Positions 43,334-50,950 of a stretch of DNA of 64,000 bases are shown in pieces (the first letter of the stretch is position 1; each line of letters begins with the position of its first letter). The position numbers and the translations under genes were made by a program. The notes under the pieces were generated by a model, which was not told the DNA's origin, did not search any database, and saw only the letters and a program-made list of their open reading frames with translations. The stretch is from Sphingopyxis sp. BE259 (lineage in GTDB: Bacteria > Pseudomonadota > Alphaproteobacteria > Sphingomonadales > Sphingomonadaceae), in assembly GCF_031457495.1 (NCBI RefSeq), contig NZ_JAVDWM010000001.1, forward strand, positions 1,724,001-1,788,000, read 5' to 3'.

Positions 43334-45994
43334 ATGCCATCGCCCGCGTCCCCGGAAAAACGACCGTCGCCCGACGCGTTGCTGCGCCAGGCGCGGCGCG
43401 AGGATCGCGGCGAGCTCAAGATTTTTCTCGGCGCCGCGCCAGGGGTCGGCAAGACCTATGCGATGCTGATGGAGGGCGCGGCGCTGAAGCGCGACGGGGT
43501 CGATGTTGTCGTGGCGGTGGTCGAAACTCATGGCCGCGCCGAGACGGCGGCGCTGCTGGCTGGGCAGGAAATCGCGGCGCGGCGCGAGGTGGAATATCGC
43601 GGCCGGACGCTGACCGAAATGGACCTGGATGCGGTGCTGCGCCGTGCGCCGACGCTGGCGCTGGTCGACGAATATGCCCACACCAATGTCGAGGGCAGCC
43701 GCCACCCGAAACGCTGGCAGGACGTCGCCGAATTGCTCGATGCCGGGATCGACGTCTATACGACGCTCAACATCCAGCATGTCGAAAGCCTCAACGACGT
43801 GGTCGCCAGCTTCACCCGCGTCCGCGTCCGCGAGACGGTGCCCGACAGCGTGTTCGAGGGCGCCGAGATCAAACTCGTCGATCTGCCGCCCGACGAGCTG
43901 ATCGACCGGTTGAAGGACGGTAAAGTCTATGTGCCGCAGGAAGCGTCACGCGCGCTCGGTCATTTCTTTTCCAAACCGAACCTGTCGGCACTGCGCGAAA
44001 TGGCGCTGCGCCGTGCGGCGCTCAGCGTCGATCGCCAGATGCTGCACGATCTGGACGCCAGCGGCGTCGCGGGCACCTACGCCGCGGGCGAGCGCATTCT
44101 GGTCGCGATCAGCGAGCAGCCGGGGGTCGATGCGCTGGTGCGGACGGCGAAGCGACTTGCCGATGGACTGAACGCACCGTGGACCGCGGTGCATATCGAA
44201 ACCCCGCGCAGCGAGAATTTCGACGAGGACAGCAAACGCCGGATCGCCGCGGCGCTGTCGCTCGCCGCAACGCTCGGCGCAACGATCGCGACCATCCCGT
44301 CGGAAAATGTCATTGCCGGGCTGCGCGGCCAGATCGAGGCGCAGCGCGCGACGCAGCTGATCATCGGCCGCTCGCAGCGCAGCTGGTGGTTCGAACTGCG
44401 CCACGGGTCGGTGGTGGAAAGTCTGATCCGCGGCACGCAGGATCTGGCGGTGCATGTCATTCCATCGCCGCAGACCGCCACCGCCGAAAGCTGGTGGCGC
44501 GGCTGGGTGCGCGGCTGGGGGCAGCCCCGTGCCTATGCGGCGTCGCTGCTGCTGATCGCGGCGACGACGCTGCTGGCGAAATTGGCCCAGCCGCTGATCG
44601 GACGCGGCGCGATCGATCTGCTCTATCTGGTGCCGGTGATTGTCACCGCGACGCTTTACGGCCTGCGTCCCGGGCTGTTCGCCAGCATCGCCGCGGCGCT
44701 GGCGTTCAATTTCTTTTTCCTCGACCCGGTCCATACTTTTACCATCGCCGACCCACAAAGCGTGCTGACGATGCTGGTGCTGACCGGGGTGGCGGCGGTG
44801 ACCAGCAACCTGGCCGGGCGGCTGCGGACGCGCGCCCGCATCGGGGTGCGCAGCGCCGAAGAAAATGCGTCGCTCGCGGCGTTCGGCCAGATGCTGGCGC
44901 GCGCGTCGGACCGCGAGGCAACCGCGGTCGCGACCTGTGATGAAGTGTCACGCCTGCTTGGCGTACGCTGCGTCATGCTCGCCGAAACCGACAATGTGCT
45001 CAGCCCGATCGTCGCGCGCCCGCGCGAAGCGGCAATCTCGCCGATCGATCAGGCGGCGGCCGAATGGGCGTGGAGCAGCGGCGAACCCGCCGGGCGCGGC
45101 ACCGGAACCTTGCTGGCATCCGACTGGCAATTCCATCCGCTCAAGACCAGCCTCGGCGTTCTCGCCGTGCTCGGCATCGCGCGCGACGACGACAGCGCGC
45201 CGGTCGCCGCCGACAAGGCGACCTTGCTGTCGACGCTGATCGGGCAGGCGGCGCTCGCGCATGAGCGCCTGTATCTTGAGGACGAGATGCGCAGCTTGTC
45301 GGTACTTGAAGAACGCGACCGGCTGCGCGCCGCGCTGCTGTCGTCGATCGGCCACGACCTGCGGACCCCGCTGACCGGGGTAACCGCGGCGATCGAGGCG
45401 ATCGGCGCCGAGCATCCGGACGCCCGTTCGCTGCCGACCGCGCGCGCCGAAGTGTCGCGCCTGCGCCGCTTCCTCGACAATCTGATCGAACTGGTGCGGA
45501 TCGACGCGGGGGGAATCCATCTCAGTCTGGCGTCGGTCGATCTGACCGACGCAGTTGCCGGGGTCGTTCATGATCTGAAAGACATGCTGCGCGGACATCA
45601 TATCGATTTTCAGGTTCCCGCCAGCCTGCCGTTCGTCAGGACCGACGAGCGGCTGCTCCATCATATCTTGCTCAACCTGGTCGCCAATGCCGTCCAGCAC
45701 GGCGGCAACGCCGGGCCGATCGCCATCGTCGGGCGCCGCACCCCCGGCGCGCTGCTGTTGACCGTCCGCGATCGCGGGCCGGGGCTGGAGCCGGGAACCG
45801 AAACCGCCATTTTCGATACCTTCGCGCAGGGCGCTGGCACCGATCGGCATGGCGGCAGCGGACTGGGTCTGGCGATCGCCAAAGGCTTTGCCGACGCGCT
45901 GGGGATCGGTATCGCGGCGACCAATCACCCCGATGGCGGCGCCGCATTCACCCTGACCTTTCCCGACAAGCTCGTGGTAGCGATGGCCGACTAG
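43334..45994 (+). CDS. kdpD: KdpD sensor histidine kinase
   Basis: This potassium/turgor sensor kinase has 886 residues. The N-terminal KdpD domain has the Walker-like GAAPGVGKTYAMLMEGAALK and DEYAHTNVEGSRHPKRWQDV, followed by a universal-stress-like domain. About four membrane helices (DUF4118) start around residue 395 (AASLLLIAATTLLAKLAQPL), then a GAF-like domain, HisKA with the phosphorylated histidine in SSIGHDLRTPLTGV, and an HATPase domain (NLVANAVQHGG, RDRGPGLEPG, GSGLGLAIAKG). It is transcribed divergently from kdpFABC-kdpE, an unusual split since kdpD and kdpE are often adjacent. Confidence 0.96.
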   Translation: MPSPASPEKRPSPDALLRQARREDRGELKIFLGAAPGVGKTYAMLMEGAALKRDGVDVVVAVVETHGRAETAALLAGQEIAARREVEYRGRTLTEMDLDAVLRRAPTLALVDEYAHTNVEGSRHPKRWQDVAELLDAGIDVYTTLNIQHVESLNDVVASFTRVRVRETVPDSVFEGAEIKLVDLPPDELIDRLKDGKVYVPQEASRALGHFFSKPNLSALREMALRRAALSVDRQMLHDLDASGVAGTYAAGERILVAISEQPGVDALVRTAKRLADGLNAPWTAVHIETPRSENFDEDSKRRIAAALSLAATLGATIATIPSENVIAGLRGQIEAQRATQLIIGRSQRSWWFELRHGSVVESLIRGTQDLAVHVIPSPQTATAESWWRGWVRGWGQPRAYAASLLLIAATTLLAKLAQPLIGRGAIDLLYLVPVIVTATLYGLRPGLFASIAAALAFNFFFLDPVHTFTIADPQSVLTMLVLTGVAAVTSNLAGRLRTRARIGVRSAEENASLAAFGQMLARASDREATAVATCDEVSRLLGVRCVMLAETDNVLSPIVARPREAAISPIDQAAAEWAWSSGEPAGRGTGTLLASDWQFHPLKTSLGVLAVLGIARDDDSAPVAADKATLLSTLIGQAALAHERLYLEDEMRSLSVLEERDRLRAALLSSIGHDLRTPLTGVTAAIEAIGAEHPDARSLPTARAEVSRLRRFLDNLIELVRIDAGGIHLSLASVDLTDAVAGVVHDLKDMLRGHHIDFQVPASLPFVRTDERLLHHILLNLVANAVQHGGNAGPIAIVGRRTPGALLLTVRDRGPGLEPGTETAIFDTFAQGAGTDRHGGSGLGLAIAKGFADALGIGIAATNHPDGGAAFTLTFPDKLVVAMAD

Positions 45995-46045
45995 TCAACG
46001 CGTCGTTAACCATGTTGCTGAAGCGAATTCTCACCTCATTCCGCC

Positions 46046-47242
46046 ATGCCCTGCGGCATGAGCGCGCGTTCGCCTTTGCCAATCTGTCTCAGCGTTGTCG
46101 CATTTGCGATGGCTGCCGTCGCCGTCCTGCTGCCGACAACCGCCGCCGCAGCGATCGCGGCGCCGGTCGCCAAGATCGCCAATGCCAAAGATTTCATGGT
46201 CGGCAATAGCTGCCGCGCCACGGTGGCGGTGGCGTCGTCGGTGCCAGCTATCATCGCTTCTCAGCCGGTGGCCCAAGACGCGCCAAGCGCGCTCGATCGG
46301 ATGCGGATGAGCCAGGAACAGACCGCACCGGTCGCCGACATCGTTCCCGCACGCGGCCAGCCCGGCGCCCTTCGCGCCGTCGCGGCGGGTGCCGACAGCT
46401 TTGTCGAACCCGCCCGCGCGCTGGCCAGGCGTCTGGCATCAGCCGCGTTGCAGTCGCGGGTCGATTGCAAAGTGCAGATCGCTTCGATAGCCACCCCCGC
46501 GTTGGACAATGATAGCGAACTCGGGACCATGGCGATCCCGGTTGAAACGACGCGCTTCGACGATCGCTGGGCGCGCGTTCGCCGCGCCCCGGCGGCACGG
46601 ATGATACAGGCCCAACTCGATCGCGCCGCCGTGACGCGCGACCTCGGCGAAGCGACGACGCTGGAGCGCGTCAACCTGTGGGTCAACCGCCAGATTGCTT
46701 ATGCCGATGACGACCGCAATTATCAGCAACGCGACTTTTGGGCGACCGCCGACGAAACTGTCGAACGCGGCAGCGGCGATTGCGAAGACTTCGCCATATT
46801 GAAAATGCATATGTTGCGCGCGGCGGGCATCGACGGTGATCGCATTAAGCTGGTTTTGCTGCGCGACCTGGCAATCAACGCCGACCACGCATTTCTGCTG
46901 GTGCGGTCAAGCGCCGGGTGGGTCGTGCTCGATAATATGACCGACCGCATCTATGACGGGCGCCAGGCCAATGCGGTGCGGCCGATCCTGTCGTTCAGCG
47001 GTAATCAGCGCTGGATCCACGGTTATCGCGATACGCCGCCGCCGATGGTCATGGCGGCAGCGACAAGTGGTAAGGCAGCGTCGGTGGCATTCGCCAGCGC
47101 GGCGCCCGCGGCGATCCAGCGCCCGTCCTTTAAGACTGCGGCAGCGGGACGAGCAGCGACCACGCTCGCGTCTGCCCATATGTCGATCGTCAACGAACTG
47201 CCGCGGATGTTCGGGCGACTGTCGTCTCGCGGAACCCGATAG
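46046..47242 (+). CDS. LapG-like transglutaminase-fold periplasmic cysteine protease
   Basis: This protein belongs to the bacterial transglutaminase-like cysteine proteinase family. It has 398 residues with a signal sequence (LPICLSVVAFAMAAVAVLLPTTAAAA); the start could also be the ATG at 46058. The catalytic triad is visible: Cys246 in GSGDCEDFAILKM, His281 in NADHAFLLV and Asp296 in WVVLDNMTD. LapG proteases clip large type-I-secreted adhesins after a retention module to release biofilm cells. An adhesin with a PAAG motif and its exporter lie 7-17 kb downstream, making them likely partners. It is longer than LapG proper, with an extra C-terminal tail of about 90 residues. No LapD is in the window. 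Confidence 0.85.
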   Translation: MPCGMSARSPLPICLSVVAFAMAAVAVLLPTTAAAAIAAPVAKIANAKDFMVGNSCRATVAVASSVPAIIASQPVAQDAPSALDRMRMSQEQTAPVADIVPARGQPGALRAVAAGADSFVEPARALARRLASAALQSRVDCKVQIASIATPALDNDSELGTMAIPVETTRFDDRWARVRRAPAARMIQAQLDRAAVTRDLGEATTLERVNLWVNRQIAYADDDRNYQQRDFWATADETVERGSGDCEDFAILKMHMLRAAGIDGDRIKLVLLRDLAINADHAFLLVRSSAGWVVLDNMTDRIYDGRQANAVRPILSFSGNQRWIHGYRDTPPPMVMAAATSGKAASVAFASAAPAAIQRPSFKTAAAGRAATTLASAHMSIVNELPRMFGRLSSRGTR

Positions 47243-47790
47243 GGCGCAGCGTCGCGGTCGCGCGACATTGGTTCTGCGGCATTTTTCGGACCATTGTCCA
47301 ACGATCGTAAATAGCGCCAAATTGGCAGCATCGGGCCAGCCGCGACTCGCGCGATCAAACGCCCGCGCAACGCGGGCTTTGTCGGTCCGCCGCCAGGCAT
47401 TAACCAATATCATTAGTGAATACGGCCCAATTCGGGCCGTTGCGCGCGCGGGCGGCTACCCGAAAGGCTAGGGACGCGCCCGCTGCGGCGCCGAAAAATA
47501 ACATGCTGCATTAGATGCGATTAAATTGGTTTTGCAGCGCGCGACCGACGACCGACAATGCGGCGGGCGGGATTCGCTTATACCCCTTAGTGGGTATGTA
47601 TCAAAATCCTCGTAGAATCTGTCATTAAGTTGTATAACCTTATAGGTAGTTATTGGATAACGAAACTAAAAGGTTAATTTATTCAACGTGGGGAGGGGTC
47701 CGCCGCGATGGAAAACAAAGCGTATTTGGGGTTCAGACCGAAGTCCAGACAAGTTGGGTCGCCTTGACTGAGAATTCAGGGGAGGCGGAA
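47243..47790. other. Non-coding gap upstream of the LuxR regulator
   Basis: This 548-bp stretch has no credible gene. It holds two hairpins: GCCCGCG/CGCGGGC with a 3-nt loop and a short T-run (47361-47380, a weak terminator for the LapG-like gene) and ACGGCCC/GGGCCGT (47422-47440). From about 47580 onward the sequence becomes AT-rich for this genome (TTATACCCCTTAGTGGGTAT, TTAAGTTGTATAACCTTATAGG), as expected of a promoter region. An in-frame extension of the LuxR gene reaches 47653, but the strong GGGGAGG ribosome-binding site just before 47791 argues against using it. Confidence 0.6.
47580..47597. promoter_or_regulatory. Palindromic operator-like site upstream of the LuxR regulator
   Basis: ATACCC (47580-47585) and GGGTAT (47592-47597) form a perfect 6-bp inverted repeat around CTTAGT, an 18-bp dyad of the size bound by LuxR-type dimers. 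It lies about 190 bp before the regulator's start, in AT-rich promoter-like sequence. Autoregulation is inferred. Confidence 0.45.
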
Positions 47791-48531
47791 ATGTCGCAGT
47801 TGATCAAGATTTCGCTGTTAGCGAAGTATGAAATCGCCAGGGAGGGGTTACGCAACATCCTTTCCGGCGAGAGCTTTCAAATTCAAGCATCGGTTTCCGA
47901 TGCTTCGGCGCTGTTCGACCCGCAGGGGACGTTAGCTGATGACGTCGACGGCCATGTCATCGTCGTCGATGGCGGGGATACGGGCTTCGGGCTCGACGCG
48001 TGCCGTCGGCTTGCCGCGAAAAAAGTGCATGCCAAGCTGGCGCTGCTGTTCGATCATTACGTCTTCGAAGACGTGGTCGAGGCGTTTCAGATCGGCGTCG
48101 ATGCCGTCATAGTCAAAGAAATCCTCTGTGCGCCGTTGGTCGAGTCGATCAAATTGACGGCGCTGGGCGAGAAAGTCTTTCCGTCACAGCTCGTCAACAA
48201 TCTCACCAGCTGGGTTCCGGCCGCACTGGGCGGCGACTGGAAGAGCAGCGCAGCGTCGGTGGGCTTGTCCGACCGCGAGATCGAAATCCTCGAAAGCATC
48301 ATGGCCGGGATGGCAAACAAGGTGATCGCGCGGCAATTCGGTATCTGCGAAGCCACCGTCAAGGTCCATGTGAAGGCGATCCTGCGCAAGCTGGGCGTCG
48401 AAAACCGCACCCAAGCGGCCACCTGGGGGGTCAAGAACGGCCTGGGGGAGCCGGTGCAGCTAAACCTTCGCGAGGTAAGACCCGTTCGCGCTCCGATTAG
48501 GCCGCCGCCTTTGACCGGACGCGCGGCCTGA
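47791..48531 (+). CDS. LuxR-family transcriptional regulator with receiver-like domain
   Basis: This 246-residue NarL/FixJ-type regulator starts at ATG 47791 (MSQLIKISLLAKYEIAREGL), with a GGGGAGG ribosome-binding site. The N-terminal domain resembles a receiver (VIVVDGGDTGFGLDACRRLA, then VDAVIVKEILCAPL), but the phosphoacceptor environment is divergent, so phosphorylation is doubtful. The C-terminal LuxR helix-turn-helix is clear: LSDREIEILESIMAGMANKV, ATVKVHVKAILRKLGVENRT. No sensor kinase is adjacent. It is convergent with the secretion operon and separated from it by a strong terminator; its location suggests control of surface adhesion genes (inference). Confidence 0.88.
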   Translation: MSQLIKISLLAKYEIAREGLRNILSGESFQIQASVSDASALFDPQGTLADDVDGHVIVVDGGDTGFGLDACRRLAAKKVHAKLALLFDHYVFEDVVEAFQIGVDAVIVKEILCAPLVESIKLTALGEKVFPSQLVNNLTSWVPAALGGDWKSSAASVGLSDREIEILESIMAGMANKVIARQFGICEATVKVHVKAILRKLGVENRTQAATWGVKNGLGEPVQLNLREVRPVRAPIRPPPLTGRAA

Positions 48532-48552
48532 ACCGATCCGGTTGATCGGCGC

Positions 48553-48600
48553 CATCAGAAAAGGGCGCTGCGGCAGTGACCGCAGCGCCCTTTTCTGATG
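48553..48600. terminator. Strong bidirectional terminator
   Basis: CATCAGAAAAGGGCGCTGCGG (48553-48573) pairs perfectly over 21 bp with its mirror at 48580-48600 around a 6-nt loop. A-rich (AGAAAAG) and T-rich (CTTTTCT) flanks of the stem make it work in both directions. It separates the convergent LuxR and HlyD genes. Confidence 0.92.
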
Positions 48601-48614
48601 CAGAAGATAGGTCT

Positions 48615-49892
48615 TCAGCGTTCGGTGAACGCCTCCGACCGCGCGCGCAGGAACGGCTTGAATAAATAGCTGAGCACGCTTTTCTTGCCCGTCAGCACCT
48701 CGACATCGCAGATCATTCCGGGGGTGATCGGCAACTGGCGTCGCCCGCTTTTCAGATAGGCGACGTCGGTTTCGACGACGACGGTAAAATAGGCTTCCTT
48801 GGTCGCCTCGTCATACAGGCTGTCGGGCGAGATTTGGACGACGCGCCCCGACAAACCGCCATAGACCGCGAAATCATAGGCGGTGACTTTGACATTGGCG
48901 CGGTCGTTGACCTTGATGAACGCAATGTCGCGCGGCGCGACCCGCGCCTCGATCAGCAATTTGTCGCCGACCGGCACGACCTGCATGATCTTTTGTCCCG
49001 CCTGGACGAACCCGCCCACCGTCGTGACCTGGACATCGTTGACGATGCCATTGGCGGGCGAGCGGATTTCGCTGCGCTGCTGGCGCCCCGCGGCCCCGCG
49101 CAGCGATTCCGAATTGACCGCCATCTTGGCCACGATCTGATTGCGCTCGTCGAGCGCCTCCTGGCGAAATTCCAGCCCGGCCGAGGCGGCCTGGGCCTGC
49201 GCCTCGCTGATCGCGGCGGCGGCGCGTGAAGCGGCCTGTTCGGCGGCCGCCAGTTTGCCGCGCACCTCGGTCACTTCGCGCTGGGCGTTGAGCAACTCGG
49301 TTTGCGGCACGATCGACTTGGCGGCGAGCGGCGCCAGCAGGTCGACCTGGCTTTGCGCGAGCGACAGGCTCGATCGCAACGAAGCAATCGTCGCCTGCGC
49401 CTCGCCATAGTCGCGGCGGCGTTGTTCGACCGCGGCGTTGAGCGCCATCCGGCGGCTGCGCTGGGTCGCGGCGCGGACCGATTGCAGGTCCGCCTCCTGA
49501 CTGCACTCGGCAGGCCGGACGCCGCTGGCATTGGGCGTGCAATCGCCCCCCGCCGCGCCATTGCCTTCGCGGCCCAGCCGCGCGGCGCGCGCCGCAAGCG
49601 AGCGGTTTTCGGCCTCGATCTGGCCGAGCTGTGACGAGGATTCGGTGTCGTCGAGGCGCACCAGCAACTGACCCTTGCGGACCGGCTGGCCCGACCGCAC
49701 GACAATGTCCAATATCGTCGCCGGTTCGGCGGACTGGACGATCTGCGCCTTGCTCGACGGGATGACGCGCCCCTGGCCGCGGGTGACTTCATCGACCTGG
49801 GCAAAGCTCGCCCAGCTGACGAAAACGAACAGGCCGACGCCGGACGCCAGGATGATCCGGCGCGTGCCGACATAGGGCCGCGATCTGATCAT
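48615..49892 (-). CDS. HlyD family type I secretion periplasmic adaptor
   Basis: This membrane-fusion protein links the inner-membrane ABC exporter to TolC. It has 425 residues. The N-terminal helix (RIILASGVGLFVFVSWASFAQ) is followed by the lipoyl half-motif (EVTRGQGRVIPSSKAQIVQS, VRSGQPVRKGQLLVRLDD), a long coiled-coil hairpin (about residues 90-260), the second lipoyl half (RSPANGIVNDVQVTTVGGFVQAGQKIMQVVP) and a beta-barrel domain. The start overlaps the SleB-type gene stop (ATGA). It is the last gene of the adhesin secretion operon. Confidence 0.95.
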   Translation of the reverse strand: MIRSRPYVGTRRIILASGVGLFVFVSWASFAQVDEVTRGQGRVIPSSKAQIVQSAEPATILDIVVRSGQPVRKGQLLVRLDDTESSSQLGQIEAENRSLAARAARLGREGNGAAGGDCTPNASGVRPAECSQEADLQSVRAATQRSRRMALNAAVEQRRRDYGEAQATIASLRSSLSLAQSQVDLLAPLAAKSIVPQTELLNAQREVTEVRGKLAAAEQAASRAAAAISEAQAQAASAGLEFRQEALDERNQIVAKMAVNSESLRGAAGRQQRSEIRSPANGIVNDVQVTTVGGFVQAGQKIMQVVPVGDKLLIEARVAPRDIAFIKVNDRANVKVTAYDFAVYGGLSGRVVQISPDSLYDEATKEAYFTVVVETDVAYLKSGRRQLPITPGMICDVEVLTGKKSVLSYLFKPFLRARSEAFTER

Positions 49893-50950
49893 GAGCCGCT
49901 CTCCTTTGTGGCGACGTCGAATTCGCCGCCCTGTTGCCGCGCCATCATGCGTGAGGCGCGGCTGGTTTCTTCGGGTTCGGGGATTGCCAGTTCCCAGCCG
50001 AGCGATGTATCGAGACGGCCGCCGGCATCATTATCGGCGCGCCGTTCCTGCATCGCGTCCAGCGCATTGCCGGACGATGCCTGGATCAAGCCTTGACCCT
50101 CGCCGGCGTCGCGCCCCCGCACCACCGCGCTGCGCGCCAGGATGGTCGGGATGGCCTCCATGCCGCTGTAACGGCCCGAAAACGCCCCCGGCGTGCCCCA
50201 TTTGCCTGGCCAGCGGTAAAAGATGTGGGCGCCGAGCTGGGCGATCTTGACCAGCTTGGGTGCCCAATAGGGCGACACATAATTGGCGTGATAATGGGTC
50301 GCGTGGCCGACCGAGGTTTCGACATAGCCCGCCAGCGCGGCGCGTGCGATATCCTCTGCCTCCTGCCACTTCGCCGGATTGGGCCGTCGGTTAAGCGATC
50401 CATCGCAGGTGAAGCTGAACTGGCACACCGGGCGGTTGACCCCCTGATACACAACGCCGCAGATCGATTTCGGGAAGGCGGGGTGCAGGGCGCGGTTGAT
50501 CACCACCTGCGCGACCGCGCGCCGCCCGGCGAGGGGCTCATACGCCGCTTCGAAATACACCGCCTGGGTCAGGCATCGCAGCGCGGTCAGTGCTGCTCTT
50601 TGATCGACCGTCACCGGATGGAATGGCCGCGCCGACGCGACCGGTCCGGTGGAAAAGGGGATCGCTTCGTTGCGCGTCATCGCCGTTGCGGGCGGCTGGA
50701 TTGGCATCGCGCCCGGATCTTCAGTCAGCTTGATCAGCCGCACCATTTCAGGGTCGGTGATGGCGGGTGCGTCGGGGCTGATGTAGGCGGTATCGGCGCT
50801 GTCGCCATCGACGAAATCGGACACATGCGCCCACATCGTCCGCGACGTCAGTAGCGTCACCACCACCGCCATTGCGACCAACCACAATATTGTGCGGCGG
50901 TTGTCGTCGCTGGCGACGGTGCCGTATCGGCGAGCGGTTGCGGCGGTCAT
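49889..50950 (-). CDS. SleB-type cell wall hydrolase with N-terminal membrane anchor
   Basis: This 353-residue protein has one N-terminal helix (RRTILWLVAMAVVVTLLTS) and a Hydrolase_2 (SleB) domain: LTQAVYFEAAYEPLAGRRAVAQVVINR with the conserved glutamate, PKSICGVVYQG, CQFSFTCDG, and GHATHYHANYVSPYWA. SleB-family enzymes cleave peptidoglycan glycan strands. The gene overlaps both the ABC transporter (ATGA, 50947-50950) and HlyD (49889-49892) genes, so it is an integral operon member. It may open the wall for assembly of the exporter or passage of the giant adhesin; this is inference. The C-terminal 90 residues have no recognisable motif. Confidence 0.9.
   Translation of the reverse strand: MTAATARRYGTVASDDNRRTILWLVAMAVVVTLLTSRTMWAHVSDFVDGDSADTAYISPDAPAITDPEMVRLIKLTEDPGAMPIQPPATAMTRNEAIPFSTGPVASARPFHPVTVDQRAALTALRCLTQAVYFEAAYEPLAGRRAVAQVVINRALHPAFPKSICGVVYQGVNRPVCQFSFTCDGSLNRRPNPAKWQEAEDIARAALAGYVETSVGHATHYHANYVSPYWAPKLVKIAQLGAHIFYRWPGKWGTPGAFSGRYSGMEAIPTILARSAVVRGRDAGEGQGLIQASSGNALDAMQERRADNDAGGRLDTSLGWELAIPEPEETSRASRMMARQQGGEFDVATKESGS

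Noticed and set aside
47243..47790. Possible small RNA or tRNA in the gap before the LuxR gene
   Set aside because: No cloverleaf or conserved RNA element could be found; only two short hairpins and promoter-like AT-rich sequence.
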